A stretch of DNA of 54,703 nt from an uncultured Clostridia bacterium. Lineage in GTDB: Bacteria; Bacillota; Clostridia; Oscillospirales; Ruminococcaceae. Both the position numbers and the translations under genes were made by a program. Where the stretch lies: contig CANQPL010000017.1 of assembly GCA_947625735.1 (NCBI GenBank), forward strand, positions 1-54,703, written 5' to 3'. Numbering within the stretch: position 1 is the stretch's first letter; every line of letters starts with the position of its first letter. Below, in pieces: positions 8,110-16,957 of this stretch. The notes beneath the pieces were generated by a model, which did not search any database, had not been told where the DNA came from, and saw nothing but the letters and a program-made list of their open reading frames with translations.

Positions 8110-8976
8110 TCAATAAAGTGTCTGAATAGCCGCACCCAGCACTCCTTTTCCGATATATGTGCTGAGAACGCCGTCTATTTCCCCGTCCCAGATGTGGGAG
8201 TAGTGAGGAAATTCGGATATCATCATTTTGCGGAGTATTTCCATTTCCTCGGGAGCGCCGCCGTGTTCAACGGCTATATTATATCTGTGTTCAGCCTTTT
8301 TGGAGGAGTGTACTACCTCAATGAGCTTTTCCTTGAGCTGCTTATTTCCTCTTACTTTCATTACCGAACAAAGCTGTCCGTCATCGGCAAAGGTTATAAT
8401 GGGCTTTATCCCCAGAAGCATTCCTGCTGCTGCTGTCACCTTTCCTATACGGCCGCCCTTCTGAAGATATTCCAGTGTATCCAGCGAAAAAAACGGATAG
8501 GTATGGTCAATAAGATACTGCACACGCTTTTCGGTCAGCTCCTTCCATGACATACCGCCGCAGATGTCCTCGGCAAGCTGTAGAATTATCATTCCCAGTC
8601 CGAGAGCGCCGCTCCTTGAATCAAAAACCCTGATATCCAGATCGGTGCGCTCCTTTGCAAAAATATCCATAACACTGTATGTCCCGGAAAGCCCGCTTGA
8701 CAGCATTACCGCAATGATCTTACGGTATCCCTTTTCAGCAGTTCTGTTTATTGCGTCTATCACATCTCCCGAACAGGGCTGAGAGGTTTTCGGCAGCTCA
8801 CCGTTTTCCAGTCTTTTATAAATTTCCCTGCCGTTTATATTCACACCGTCAAGATATTCCCCGTCCCCGCAGATTATTCTCAGCGGTATTACGGTAATAT
8901 CGTATTTTTCAATATCGGCTGTGTGAAGATCGGCGCAGGAATCGGTTATCAGCGCAATTTTTTCTTTGTTATCCAA
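8110..8976 (-). CDS. DegV family fatty-acid-binding protein
   Basis: 288 residues, full length for DegV proteins, which bind a fatty acid between two domains and supply it to fatty-acid kinase (FakB role). Seen: ALITDSCADL at the start, the ligand-pocket TSQPCSGD near residues 64-71, VMLSSGLSGTY near 94-104, LEYLQKGGRIG near 168-178, and a C-terminal GVLSTYIGKGVLG. Convergent with the CmpB-like gene, 22 bases away, with no clear terminator between them. Confidence 0.9.
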   Translation of the reverse strand: MDNKEKIALITDSCADLHTADIEKYDITVIPLRIICGDGEYLDGVNINGREIYKRLENGELPKTSQPCSGDVIDAINRTAEKGYRKIIAVMLSSGLSGTYSVMDIFAKERTDLDIRVFDSRSGALGLGMIILQLAEDICGGMSWKELTEKRVQYLIDHTYPFFSLDTLEYLQKGGRIGKVTAAAGMLLGIKPIITFADDGQLCSVMKVRGNKQLKEKLIEVVHSSKKAEHRYNIAVEHGGAPEEMEILRKMMISEFPHYSHIWDGEIDGVLSTYIGKGVLGAAIQTLY

Positions 8977-9094
8977 GATCTGTACGCTCCTCTGTGAAAA
9001 AATACTATTTTTATTATATACCTTTGATACATTTGTTTTGTTTTAATATTATTTTTAAATTATTAAATTTTTAATTAGAATTTAAAACAAATAA

Positions 9095-9166
9095 GAGTTA
9101 CCGATTTACTGTGTAAAAGGTTTCCGTATATTATACCAACGAGGTGCAGGCGGGGTCACTCCGCTA
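9095..9166 (-). repeat. Single diverged copy of the 100-bp palindromic repeat family
   Basis: Aligned with the 1-258 units, it keeps GAGTTACCGA at one end, an AT-rich middle of similar length, then CAACGAGGTGCAG and the palindrome GCGGGGTCACTCCGC (9150-9164). Orientation is minus, as in the first array. It lies in the degV-ilvB intergenic region, just upstream of the ilvB promoter. Confidence 0.65.
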
Positions 9167-9183
9167 AATTTAAAAATATTCTC

Positions 9184-9212
9184 TTGACAATCGGTGTGAA
9201 ATGTGATATAAT
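9184..9212 (+). promoter_or_regulatory. ilvB promoter
   Basis: TTGACA (9184-9189), 17-base spacer, TATAAT (9207-9212). Expected transcription start is near 9219, which leaves a ~55-nt leader with no room for an attenuator. Confidence 0.85.
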
Positions 9213-9273
9213 AGGTTGATATATGTTGCAGACTTTTGTCTTGAATTATAAAATAAGGGAGAATAGTAAAATT

Positions 9274-10959
9274 ATGATACTCAACGGTTCACAGATAATT
9301 CTTGAATGTCTTATTGAACAGGGCGTGGATACGGTTTTCGGCTATCCCGGAGGCGCAGTGCTTAATATCTATGATGAGCTTTACAAGTACAGCGACAAAA
9401 TAACCCATATCCTCATGTCGCATGAGCAGCACGCAGGTCATGCCGCAGACGGCTACTCCCGCACAACGGGCAAAACAGGCGTTGTAATTGCTACATCGGG
9501 TCCGGGTGCTACCAACCTTGTGACCGCCATTGCCACTGCAAATATGGACAGTATCCCTATGGTGGCAATTACGGGTAATGTAGGAACCTCGCTGTTAGGG
9601 CTTGATTCCTTTCAAGAGGTAGACATCAAGGGCATTACCATGCCTATCACAAAGCATAATTACATTGTCAAAGATGTAAAGGATCTGGCAGATATTATCA
9701 GAGAAGCATTCTTTATTGCCAATGACGGCAGAAAAGGTCCTGTTCTTATAGACGTACCAAAGGATATTACAGCAGCAAAATGCGAGTTTGAGAACAAGCC
9801 ACTTGCTCAGCACGTTTATACCGTGTCCGATGAGGAGATCGAAAAGGCAGCGCAGATAATAGCTTCGGCGGAAAGACCCTTTATCTTTGCAGGCGGCGGA
9901 GTTACACTTTCGGGTGCGGAAAAGGAACTGGCTGAATTTGCAGAGCTTATTGATTCTCCCGTATCTCTCTCCCTTATGGGAATGTCGGCTTTTGACAACA
10001 CAAGCCCCAGATATACAGGTATGCTCGGTATGCACGGCACAAAGACCTCCTCACTTGCTCTTACAAACAGCGATGTAATTGTTGCGGTGGGTACAAGATT
10101 TTCTGACCGTGTTACCTGCAGCACCGATTCATTTATGAAAAATATCAGCGGTGCAAAGATAGTACATATTGAGATAGACCCCTCCGAATTTGACAAGAAT
10201 ATTCCCGCTCATGCCCATGTTCAGGGAGATGTAAAAACAGTCCTCACAGCTCTCATGAAAAAGCTCCAAAAAAAGGACAACTCCTCATGGATGGCACAGA
10301 TTGACGAGTGGAATAACACATATCCTCTCCGTCAGGCAGGCAAAGACGAAGAATCAGTACTCCCACAGTATGTACTTGAAACTCTTGCGGATATTATGGG
10401 CGACAACGGCATTGTTACCACAGAAGTGGGACAGCATCAGATGTGGACTGCCGAGTATTATCCCTTTAAGCAGCCCCGCAGTCTTGCCACCTCGGGCGGT
10501 CTTGGCACAATGGGCTACGGTCTTGGCGCAGCAATCGGCGCAAAGGTCGGGAATCCCGATAAAAGCGTAGTAAACATTGCGGGAGACGGCTCATTCTATA
10601 TGAATATGTGCGAGCTTTCAACCCTTGCAAAATATAATCTGCCCGTAGTTGAGCTTATTTTCAATAACTCCGTTCTCGGCATGGTAAGACAGTGGCAGCG
10701 GCTTTTCTACGACTGCCGCTTCTCTCAGACTACTCTTGAAAAGCAGACCGATCTTGAAATGCTGGCAAGAGCTTTCGGGCTGGAGGCTGTTACCATTGCC
10801 AAAAAGAGCGAAGTAAAGGAAAAGCTCACATATGCCCTTACCTGCGGCAGACCCGTTCTCGTCAACTGCATTATAGATAAGGACGTTAATGTGCTGCCTA
10901 TGGTTCCTGCGGGTGCGTCCGTTGCAGAACCTATCCTTGAAATAAATATCGACTGCTGA
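9274..10959 (+). CDS. ilvB: Acetolactate synthase, large (catalytic) subunit
   Basis: 561 residues. It joins two pyruvates (or pyruvate and 2-oxobutyrate) in branched-chain amino-acid synthesis, using ThDP, Mg and FAD. Seen: VFGYPGGAVLN, HEQHAGHAADGYSR with the catalytic Glu, GPGATNLVT, and the ThDP motif GDGSFYMNMCEL followed by NNSVLGMV; the end PMVPAGAS is typical of the biosynthetic enzyme. An in-frame ATG at 9223 is rejected because it would fall at the transcription start; ATG 9274 has AGGGAGA 11 bases upstream. No ilvN follows: a terminator comes at once, so the regulatory subunit must be elsewhere or absent. Confidence 0.93.
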   Translation: MILNGSQIILECLIEQGVDTVFGYPGGAVLNIYDELYKYSDKITHILMSHEQHAGHAADGYSRTTGKTGVVIATSGPGATNLVTAIATANMDSIPMVAITGNVGTSLLGLDSFQEVDIKGITMPITKHNYIVKDVKDLADIIREAFFIANDGRKGPVLIDVPKDITAAKCEFENKPLAQHVYTVSDEEIEKAAQIIASAERPFIFAGGGVTLSGAEKELAEFAELIDSPVSLSLMGMSAFDNTSPRYTGMLGMHGTKTSSLALTNSDVIVAVGTRFSDRVTCSTDSFMKNISGAKIVHIEIDPSEFDKNIPAHAHVQGDVKTVLTALMKKLQKKDNSSWMAQIDEWNNTYPLRQAGKDEESVLPQYVLETLADIMGDNGIVTTEVGQHQMWTAEYYPFKQPRSLATSGGLGTMGYGLGAAIGAKVGNPDKSVVNIAGDGSFYMNMCELSTLAKYNLPVVELIFNNSVLGMVRQWQRLFYDCRFSQTTLEKQTDLEMLARAFGLEAVTIAKKSEVKEKLTYALTCGRPVLVNCIIDKDVNVLPMVPAGASVAEPILEINIDC

Positions 10960-10983
10960 TATACTGCCGATCAGAATAAAATG

Positions 10984-11020
10984 ACCTGCCCGCTGCACAA
11001 AACAGCGGGCAGGTTTTGTT
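10984..11020 (+). terminator. ilvB terminator
   Basis: ACCTGCCCGCTG (10984-10995) pairs perfectly with CAGCGGGCAGGT (11003-11014), followed by TTTGTT. The remaining ~150 bases to the next gene show nothing recognisable. Confidence 0.9.
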
Positions 11021-11167
11021 ATCCCATATCCTTTTCAGTCTGTATGCAGAGAAGTGTTCGGCTTTCTCAGACCGGGTCATGTTTTTCCAAAATATCTTTT
11101 AAATTATCAAATCAGGTTCGGACTGCACTAAGTATCCTCTGTCTGCTCCCCTGCTTTAATTATAATT

Positions 11168-11893
11168 TCAGTCATGCCGTTCATCGCTGTCAAATGTTTC
11201 GCAGAAACGTGCGGCAAATGCAGGTTCTTCACTCATGGCGTACAGGTGACCTGTATCCCCGAAGGTATTCAGACGGAAAAACGCCGTCCCCTTCCGCCGT
11301 TCCTCAGTCGTAAGAACAGTTACAGATGTAGGCGCTGCACAAAAGCCGTGCCAAAGCACCACGGGAGATATCCCCAGAAGATGCCCCAGCATTACGCATT
11401 CTACCCCGAAATGACAGAATAATGCAACAGTATCACGGTTGGGTCGGACGGCTCTGTAACAGCTGCCCTCACGCTCATAGCCGTGAACGGCAAGAATGCC
11501 GTCTATCCCGTCCCATACACGCTGTGCCTCCTTTATTACATTGCCCTCCGCCATTTTTCTGACGTTGAACCAGCCGTCCTTATCATAATATTCTGGAACA
11601 GCTGTCCACTGAGCAGGCAGCATATCCCACGGTATACGCTCCTCTCCCGTCAGCTCATCAATTACGGGAGCGTGAAATTCCCTGAGCCATGGCATTACCT
11701 CGGCTTCACAGCCCATTTTTTCAAGAGTATACCTTGCCGTATCCTGCGCCCTGCCCAGCGGCGATATATAAAATTTATCTATTTTCATTTTGGAAAGCCG
11801 TATACTTAAAAGCTCAGCCTCTCTCCTGCCCTTTTCCGTAAGGGAATCAATTGTATAATCCGGATCGCCGTGACGTATTATAAGAAGCTTCAT
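11168..11893 (-). CDS. Histidine phosphatase family protein
   Basis: 241 residues of the phosphoglycerate-mutase-like superfamily. LLIIRHGDPD at the N-terminus carries the phospho-accepting His8, ISPLGRAQDTA follows, and CHFGVE near residue 160 supplies the second catalytic His. Substrate unknown. It is the last gene of the pyrK-pyrD unit, 12 bases after the lipoprotein gene. Confidence 0.85.
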   Translation of the reverse strand: MKLLIIRHGDPDYTIDSLTEKGRREAELLSIRLSKMKIDKFYISPLGRAQDTARYTLEKMGCEAEVMPWLREFHAPVIDELTGEERIPWDMLPAQWTAVPEYYDKDGWFNVRKMAEGNVIKEAQRVWDGIDGILAVHGYEREGSCYRAVRPNRDTVALFCHFGVECVMLGHLLGISPVVLWHGFCAAPTSVTVLTTEERRKGTAFFRLNTFGDTGHLYAMSEEPAFAARFCETFDSDERHD

Positions 11894-11905
11894 GCCTATC
11901 CTCCC

Positions 11906-13150
11906 TTAGTTGTATGAATATGGATAACGATACTGTATCACCTTCCACGAGCCGTCCTCCTGCTTTGCGATAACAAAGTTACCGCCGTCTGTATAACCCG
12001 TGAAATTGCCGTATTCATCGTACTTTTCCTGCCGTGAGCGGAAAAGCATACGGCTGTCCGTTATCTCCATTCCCGAAAATGTAAGAGTACCCAGTGTGCG
12101 GTCATATATCCCGTCCCCCGCTATGCCGTAAAGCTCTCCGTCAATGTCCTTGTATTTCTGGGGAGCTTCCGTGAAGATCCTCTGTGCTGTTGTAGGCGCA
12201 AATACAGTCTCCAGATAGGTGATAAGATCGTCTGTGGAGTCAAATCTCGGGTCATCTATCTTAAAATAATAAACGCTTGTTTCATCATCGTTTTTTTCTT
12301 CAATATAATTGTCAAAATCGCTTATATTAAAGGCTGACACAGTAAAATTCTGAGCTGCAAGATTGGCTGCCGCCCAATAGGCATAGCCAAAGTAAAGGGG
12401 ATCCGCTTCTGTTATCTCCTCAAACCCCATAACGATGCGCAGCTTTTCGGGTTCAAAGGTCATTGTCCTTATCGTGACACGCTCCTCCACAGGGCGCAGT
12501 CCGCCGTTTTCATTGTAAAGATTCGTGTCGTCCACAGTGATCTCATAAATAAACCTTGCAGGCTCGGTATGATAAAATGACGTCCTGTCAAGATAATCGC
12601 TGACCGTTTCCTCCTCGTCCTCACCGTCTACCACAGCGATCTCCCTCAGCTCGCCGTCACTGTCTATCATGTACATACGGCTGATATTATATAAAGTATT
12701 TTCGGGTGAATTATCAAGCTCACTCTCGGAAATTGCGAAATTTACCTGCATTATATCGGGTATGTAGGTATCGTCAATGTCATTTTTGATAACATTTACT
12801 ATCTGAGAGGCGTTTTCCTGATCGTACGGGTAGACAACATTATACCCTGACGGAGCAGTGATAACAAATTCCTTGCTTTCATAGCGGTTATTCTCTATAG
12901 TGACCGAAAGCTCGTCATCAAATTCTCCGTGACGGAGAATGAGCATATAATTTTCCGCTGCTCCCCGCATTTCAAATGTATACTCCGAAAACGGTTCGGG
13001 CTGCCCCTCGGTGACCTCCGAAACCGTCTGCGATGTTTCGGAGGATACGCTGCTCTGAGAGTCCGTGACCTCCTCATTCTCCTCTGTACAGGAGGAGAAA
13101 AGTACTGCCGCAAGCAGTTGTATAAAGACTATTGATAATATTTTATTCAT
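11906..13150 (-). CDS. Predicted lipoprotein of unknown function
   Basis: 414 residues. A short basic-hydrophobic leader ends in a lipobox-like LFSSC (Cys near residue 21), followed by an acidic Ser/Thr/Glu-rich linker and a large globular region. The late part (TLTFSGMEITDSRMLFRSRQ) reads like a beta-rich extracellular domain with no family I can name. The start at 13150 overlaps the ruvX stop by 8 bases; an upstream in-frame ATG (13183) would bury the signal peptide. Probably exported and lipid-anchored. Confidence 0.7.
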   Translation of the reverse strand: MNKILSIVFIQLLAAVLFSSCTEENEEVTDSQSSVSSETSQTVSEVTEGQPEPFSEYTFEMRGAAENYMLILRHGEFDDELSVTIENNRYESKEFVITAPSGYNVVYPYDQENASQIVNVIKNDIDDTYIPDIMQVNFAISESELDNSPENTLYNISRMYMIDSDGELREIAVVDGEDEEETVSDYLDRTSFYHTEPARFIYEITVDDTNLYNENGGLRPVEERVTIRTMTFEPEKLRIVMGFEEITEADPLYFGYAYWAAANLAAQNFTVSAFNISDFDNYIEEKNDDETSVYYFKIDDPRFDSTDDLITYLETVFAPTTAQRIFTEAPQKYKDIDGELYGIAGDGIYDRTLGTLTFSGMEITDSRMLFRSRQEKYDEYGNFTGYTDGGNFVIAKQEDGSWKVIQYRYPYSYN

Positions 13151-13577
13151 ATTTATCTGATCCGGTATTTTTCCTGTAGGCAAGATAATTTTCCAGAATT
13201 ATAACGGCAGCTACCGCATCTACCACATTTTTTCGCTTTTTACCTCGGACATTCGCAGTATTAAGATAACCTATCGCCGAAACGGTAGTGCCCCTCTCGT
13301 CCCACAGCACTGTTTTAAGCCCTGTTTTTTCACGGAGCAGCTCTGCAAATGCGGCGCATTTTTCAGCTCTCTCGCCTATGGTATTATTCATGTTTTTAGG
13401 GTACCCAACGACAATAAGCTCCGTTCCCTCATTTTTTGCAAGCTCCGCTACCTTATCGGCGCATACCTCGAACCGTTTCTCAAAAATAACTGTCAGCGGT
13501 GAGGCAAGCATCTCGCTTTTTTCGCAGACGGCAATGCCCGTTCTGCTGTCTCCGAAATCAACAGACATTATCTTCAC
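13143..13577 (-). CDS. ruvX: Putative pre-16S rRNA nuclease / Holliday junction resolvase YqgF
   Basis: 144 residues, normal for RuvX/YqgF (RNase H fold). Acidic and binding motifs are seen: MSVDFGDSRTGIAV (Asp near 7), IVVGYPKNMNNTIG (about 56-69), LWDERGTTVSA (Asp/Glu near 94-95) and VVDAVAAVIILENYL with the C-terminal Asp. The likely role is maturation of the 16S rRNA 5' end; resolvase activity was the earlier proposal. ATGA overlap with the upstream phosphatase gene. Confidence 0.9.
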   Translation of the reverse strand: MKIMSVDFGDSRTGIAVCEKSEMLASPLTVIFEKRFEVCADKVAELAKNEGTELIVVGYPKNMNNTIGERAEKCAAFAELLREKTGLKTVLWDERGTTVSAIGYLNTANVRGKKRKNVVDAVAAVIILENYLAYRKNTGSDKYE

Positions 13578-14203
13578 AGCACCGCCTCCTGCTTTTGTAG
13601 ATGAGAGCTGTCATTTTTGAAAATGATATGGGGTCTTAATTCATCATCATACTCAATAAGGGATACGGCTGAATTATCCGACCAGCCGGGATCCTCATAG
13701 TTTTCCCATTTTATACCCGCTGCAAAGTTTAAGTACGCTTTAATTGCCATTCCGTGGGAAACTACCGCAATAGTTTTACCTATGTTTTCACCGGCGATCC
13801 TGTTCATGGCAGCACTCATGCGGTCATAAACCTGTCCGCTGCTCTCTCCGTCGGGGGCTGCGAATTTATTTATGCAATTATCCCATATTTCCGATTCCAC
13901 GGGGAAGCGGGTATAAAGCTCATCTTTAGAGCAACCCTCCATTTTCCCGAAATCTATCTCGATAATGCCCTCATCTCTTATAATGGGCAGACTGTGATAT
14001 CGGTTGACTGCCTCGGCTGTTGACACCGCTCTTTTCAGAGGACTTGTGTACACCGCTTCAATGGGAATACTGCGGAACCGTTCGGCAAGAGCGTCAAGCT
14101 GCAAAAGCCCCTCGCCCATGACCTGTGTATCCACCCGCCCCTGAATAAAGCCTTTAACATTTCCCTCCGCCTTTACATGACGGATAAGATATATTTTCAC
14201 CAT
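13574..14203 (-). CDS. Histidine phosphatase family protein (phosphoglycerate mutase-like)
   Basis: 209 residues. IRHVKAEGN near residue 7 is the phosphatase RHG motif with Val in place of Gly, YTSPLKRAVSTAEA follows, and VVSHGMAIKAYL near 147-158 holds the second His. The size and GEGLLQLDALAERF suit the CobC/GpmB-like branch; the substrate cannot be assigned. It overlaps pyrD by 7 bases and ruvX by 4. Confidence 0.88.
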   Translation of the reverse strand: MVKIYLIRHVKAEGNVKGFIQGRVDTQVMGEGLLQLDALAERFRSIPIEAVYTSPLKRAVSTAEAVNRYHSLPIIRDEGIIEIDFGKMEGCSKDELYTRFPVESEIWDNCINKFAAPDGESSGQVYDRMSAAMNRIAGENIGKTIAVVSHGMAIKAYLNFAAGIKWENYEDPGWSDNSAVSLIEYDDELRPHIIFKNDSSHLQKQEAVL

Positions 14204-15114
14204 GGCTTCACACTTCCTATTATGCTTCTGAGCATAATATTCTTATCCTCGCAGTAATTTTCCAGCCCCTCCGTTATCTTCAGAGGTGTCATAGGATCGG
14301 CAAACAACGCCGCTCCCACCTGTACAAGAGAAGCGCCTGCCATCATCATTTCCACAGCATCTTCCCATGAGGACACGCCGCCCATGCCGCAGACGGGGAT
14401 ATTTACCGCATTTGCCGTCTGCCACACCATTCTTACCGCAACGGGGAATACAGCAGGACCCGAAAGTCCTCCCACATTGTTATGAAGTATGGGTCTGCCC
14501 GTGCGGATATCTATACGCATACCGAGGAGGGTATTTATAAGCGAAACTGCATCTGCCCCCTCGCTTTCACAGGCTTTGGCAATATCCGCAATACTCGTCA
14601 CATTGGGAGACAGCTTCATCATAACGGGCTTTTTTGTGACGGCTCTTACTGTTTTTGTAATATGAGCCGCTCCCTCGCAGGACACGCCGAACGCCGCTCC
14701 CCCCGCCTTTACGTTGGGACAGGAAATGTTCACCTCTATCATATCAACATCTGTACTATCCAGCTTCTGAGCGATCGTCCTGTATTCCTCGGCGTCAGAG
14801 CCTGCTATATTGGCAATGACGACTGTATCCTTTGTTTTAAGATAGGGCAGCTCCTTTTCGATGAAATGATCTATGCCGGGGTTCTGAAGTCCTACGGAGT
14901 TAAGCATACCGGAGGGAGTCTCGGCTATTCTCGGAGGGAGATTGCCGTTTCTTGCAGCAGCAGTCGTTCCCTTTACGGAAATGCCGCCCAGTGCGGACAA
15001 TGGATAGAATTCTTCAAATTCTCTGCCATATCCGAATGTACCCGATGCAGGGATAACGGGATTTTTAAAATGCACTCCCGCAAAATCTATTCCCAGTCTT
15101 GACATATCACTCAT
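14197..15114 (-). CDS. pyrD: Dihydroorotate dehydrogenase B, catalytic subunit
   Basis: 305 residues, class 1B. It oxidises dihydroorotate to orotate using FMN and passes electrons through PyrK to NAD. Seen: PVIPASGTFGYG, NSVGLQNPG, VNISCPNVKAGG with the class-1 catalytic Cys, MKLSPNVT, and the FMN phosphate-binding GMGGVSSWEDAVEMMMAGAS near the C-terminus. It overlaps pyrK by 4 bases (ATGA), as expected for subunits made in equal amounts. Confidence 0.95.
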   Translation of the reverse strand: MSDMSRLGIDFAGVHFKNPVIPASGTFGYGREFEEFYPLSALGGISVKGTTAAARNGNLPPRIAETPSGMLNSVGLQNPGIDHFIEKELPYLKTKDTVVIANIAGSDAEEYRTIAQKLDSTDVDMIEVNISCPNVKAGGAAFGVSCEGAAHITKTVRAVTKKPVMMKLSPNVTSIADIAKACESEGADAVSLINTLLGMRIDIRTGRPILHNNVGGLSGPAVFPVAVRMVWQTANAVNIPVCGMGGVSSWEDAVEMMMAGASLVQVGAALFADPMTPLKITEGLENYCEDKNIMLRSIIGSVKPW

Positions 15115-15887
15115 TCAAAAAGCACCTCCTCTGCGGGAAATACCGGACCGTCCTTGCAGACATGAGCGTAATATTCCTCACCGTTTCTTATCGTACGGCA
15201 GGCGCATACAAGACAGCCGCCCACGCCGCAGCCCATTCTCTCCTCAAGAGAAACTTCACACCTTATCCCTGCTTCTGCGGCTTGAGCGGCAATGCGTTTG
15301 AGCATAACTGACGGACCGCAGGCATAGATAATATCGGGCGTTTCATTGCAAATAAGCTCGCTCAGTGCATCGGTGACAAAGCCTTTTCTGCCTGCTGTAC
15401 CGTCATCTGTACAGAGAATGACCCTTGCCCCCGTCCCTGCAAGATCCTTTTGAAGTATCACTGCCGATGCGCTTCTGAATCCGCTGATAACCACGGCATT
15501 TTTTCCGTAATGCTCTGCTATCGGCAGCATGGGGGGATTTCCTATTCCTCCGCCTATTATTACGGCTTTTGCGGACTTATCAAGGAGAGTAAATCCCCTG
15601 CCGCCCAATGGTGCGACTATATCAATAAGCTCACCCTCCGAAAGTGCGGAAAGAGCCTTTGTACCCTTTCCCCGTATCTCGAAAATTATCCTGAGCGTTC
15701 CCTTTTCCCTGTCAATTCCGCAGATAGATATGGGACGGCGGAGCATAAAGCCCTCCGCTTTTATGTTCATAAACTGTCCGCACTGTGCCGCAGCTGCGAT
15801 ATCCGGACACAATATGGTAAGATCGCAGGTATTTGCGGCAATGATATTTTTTGATATGATAGGGTATGCCCCTTGTCTGTACATCAT
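15111..15887 (-). CDS. pyrK: Dihydroorotate dehydrogenase electron-transfer subunit
   Basis: 258 residues. The FAD/[2Fe-2S] partner of PyrD: an FAD-binding barrel with RRPISICGID near 50, an NAD-binding GGGIGNPPMLPIAEH near 111, and a C-terminal iron-sulfur motif CGVGGCLVCAC plus HVCKDGPVF. The start at 15887 (or the adjacent ATG at 15884) follows AAAGGAGAG; a TTG further upstream lies before this ribosome site and is unlikely. Confidence 0.93.
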   Translation of the reverse strand: MMYRQGAYPIISKNIIAANTCDLTILCPDIAAAAQCGQFMNIKAEGFMLRRPISICGIDREKGTLRIIFEIRGKGTKALSALSEGELIDIVAPLGGRGFTLLDKSAKAVIIGGGIGNPPMLPIAEHYGKNAVVISGFRSASAVILQKDLAGTGARVILCTDDGTAGRKGFVTDALSELICNETPDIIYACGPSVMLKRIAAQAAEAGIRCEVSLEERMGCGVGGCLVCACRTIRNGEEYYAHVCKDGPVFPAEEVLFE

Positions 15888-15905
15888 TCTCTCTCCTTTC
15901 AAGGT

Positions 15906-16739
15906 TTAAAGCGGCTTTTTGCGGACATCTTCCACAATATAGTCCGATGCGGGAGGAAGCTCCATTCCCTCACCCGAAAGCTCCTCCATCATGCTGTTTG
16001 GCGGCTTCGGCGCTTTCGGATCCTTGCCCTCAAACCACATTTCACTTTTATCATTGTCCACCGAAACACCGTCCATTGCGGAGGAATTATCGGCAGGAGT
16101 AACATTATATTCCTCAATAGGACGTTCATCATCGGTATAGTAATCAAGCGCCTTATTCTTTTCAAGCCATTTTTTACGATACTTGACATATTTTGAATGT
16201 CTGGGTATTTCAAGCATAGGGTTAAAATCGGGAAAACCCTCACACTTTACAAGCTCATCAAGCTCAGGGTAGGAGCGTATGGCAAAATCCTCCATCCACA
16301 TTCCTGCCGCCGAATAGAATATAATGATAAGACCATTGAGGGTATTCATAGGCGCATAGTGGAACATCATGTCGGTTATGCCGAAAATAAGCATTCCCAG
16401 ATAAAGCCACCAGGATATAACGTTGAATTTTTTATACAAAAATGAATCTGCAAGATAACTGAGTACCGCAATAAAAGGACAGACAAAAAACGTTACCCCG
16501 CAGAAGGGAAAGTGAATGACCGTCTCTATCTCCTCATCAATTAAATTGCTCTGTCTGATGCCCGCATTTGTGAAGGACAGCCACAGATACAGGTATGCCG
16601 CACTGATAAAGCACATTACAAGTCCGAAATAAGCGTTGTAGATGAGCGATTTTTTCATATTCCGTCTGACCTGATCCATTCTGCCCTTGTTTACTTCAAG
16701 ATCGTATTCCCTGATAATATGCTCCTCAAGCTCTTTCAT
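15906..16739 (-). CDS. Membrane protein of unknown function, first gene of the pyrK-pyrD unit
   Basis: 277 residues. A charged N-terminal helix (MKELEEHIIREYDLEVNKGR) precedes about four membrane segments (roughly 34-58, 80-105, 115-135, 145-165) and a ~110-residue acidic, Pro-rich cytoplasmic tail. No family recognised. The start is fixed by GGAGGA just upstream; the longer open frame is discarded because it starts at or ahead of the promoter -10 region. It is 18 bases ahead of pyrK, so cotranscribed, but nothing in it suggests pyrimidine chemistry. Confidence 0.7.
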   Translation of the reverse strand: MKELEEHIIREYDLEVNKGRMDQVRRNMKKSLIYNAYFGLVMCFISAAYLYLWLSFTNAGIRQSNLIDEEIETVIHFPFCGVTFFVCPFIAVLSYLADSFLYKKFNVISWWLYLGMLIFGITDMMFHYAPMNTLNGLIIIFYSAAGMWMEDFAIRSYPELDELVKCEGFPDFNPMLEIPRHSKYVKYRKKWLEKNKALDYYTDDERPIEEYNVTPADNSSAMDGVSVDNDKSEMWFEGKDPKAPKPPNSMMEELSGEGMELPPASDYIVEDVRKKPL

Positions 16740-16838
16740 TGTTCTCCTCCACTGTAATCCACACCGATAACACCTTAAAGCCTGTATACACTTCACAAGC
16801 TCAGGTTCTTTTTTTATTTTGCAAATGCTTTTGTAAAA

Positions 16839-16867
16839 ATTATAACATATATGCACCGTTCTGTCAA
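16839..16867 (-). promoter_or_regulatory. Promoter for the membrane protein-pyrK-pyrD-ruvX unit
   Basis: On the minus strand TTGACA (16862-16867), 17-base spacer, TATAAT (16839-16844). With the carB terminator just upstream, this makes 16.7-11.2 kb a separate transcription unit. Confidence 0.85.
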
Positions 16868-16902
16868 GCCGCCCGACAATATTATCTCATATCGGGACAA
16901 CA

Positions 16903-16949
16903 AAAAAATCAGGAGACAGGAAATTCTATGGGAACTTATCCTGCTCCTG
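16903..16949 (-). terminator. carB terminator
   Basis: CAGGAGCAGGA (minus strand, 16949-16939) pairs with TCCTGTCTCCTG (16921-16910) with one bulged base, followed by ATTTTTTTG. It ends the pyrR-pyrCF-carAB unit. Confidence 0.8.
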
Positions 16950-16957
16950 TTTTATGA

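Noticed and set aside
9223-9273. Upstream in-frame ATG of ilvB
   Set aside because: It lies about 4 bases after the predicted transcription start and has no ribosome site; ATG 9274 has both.
10960-11167. ilvN downstream of ilvB
   Set aside because: A terminator follows within 25 bases and no ACT-domain frame is present.
14482-15102. Long plus-strand open frame opposite pyrD
   Set aside because: Antisense shadow of a certain gene; Cys/His/Tyr-rich with no motif or ribosome site.
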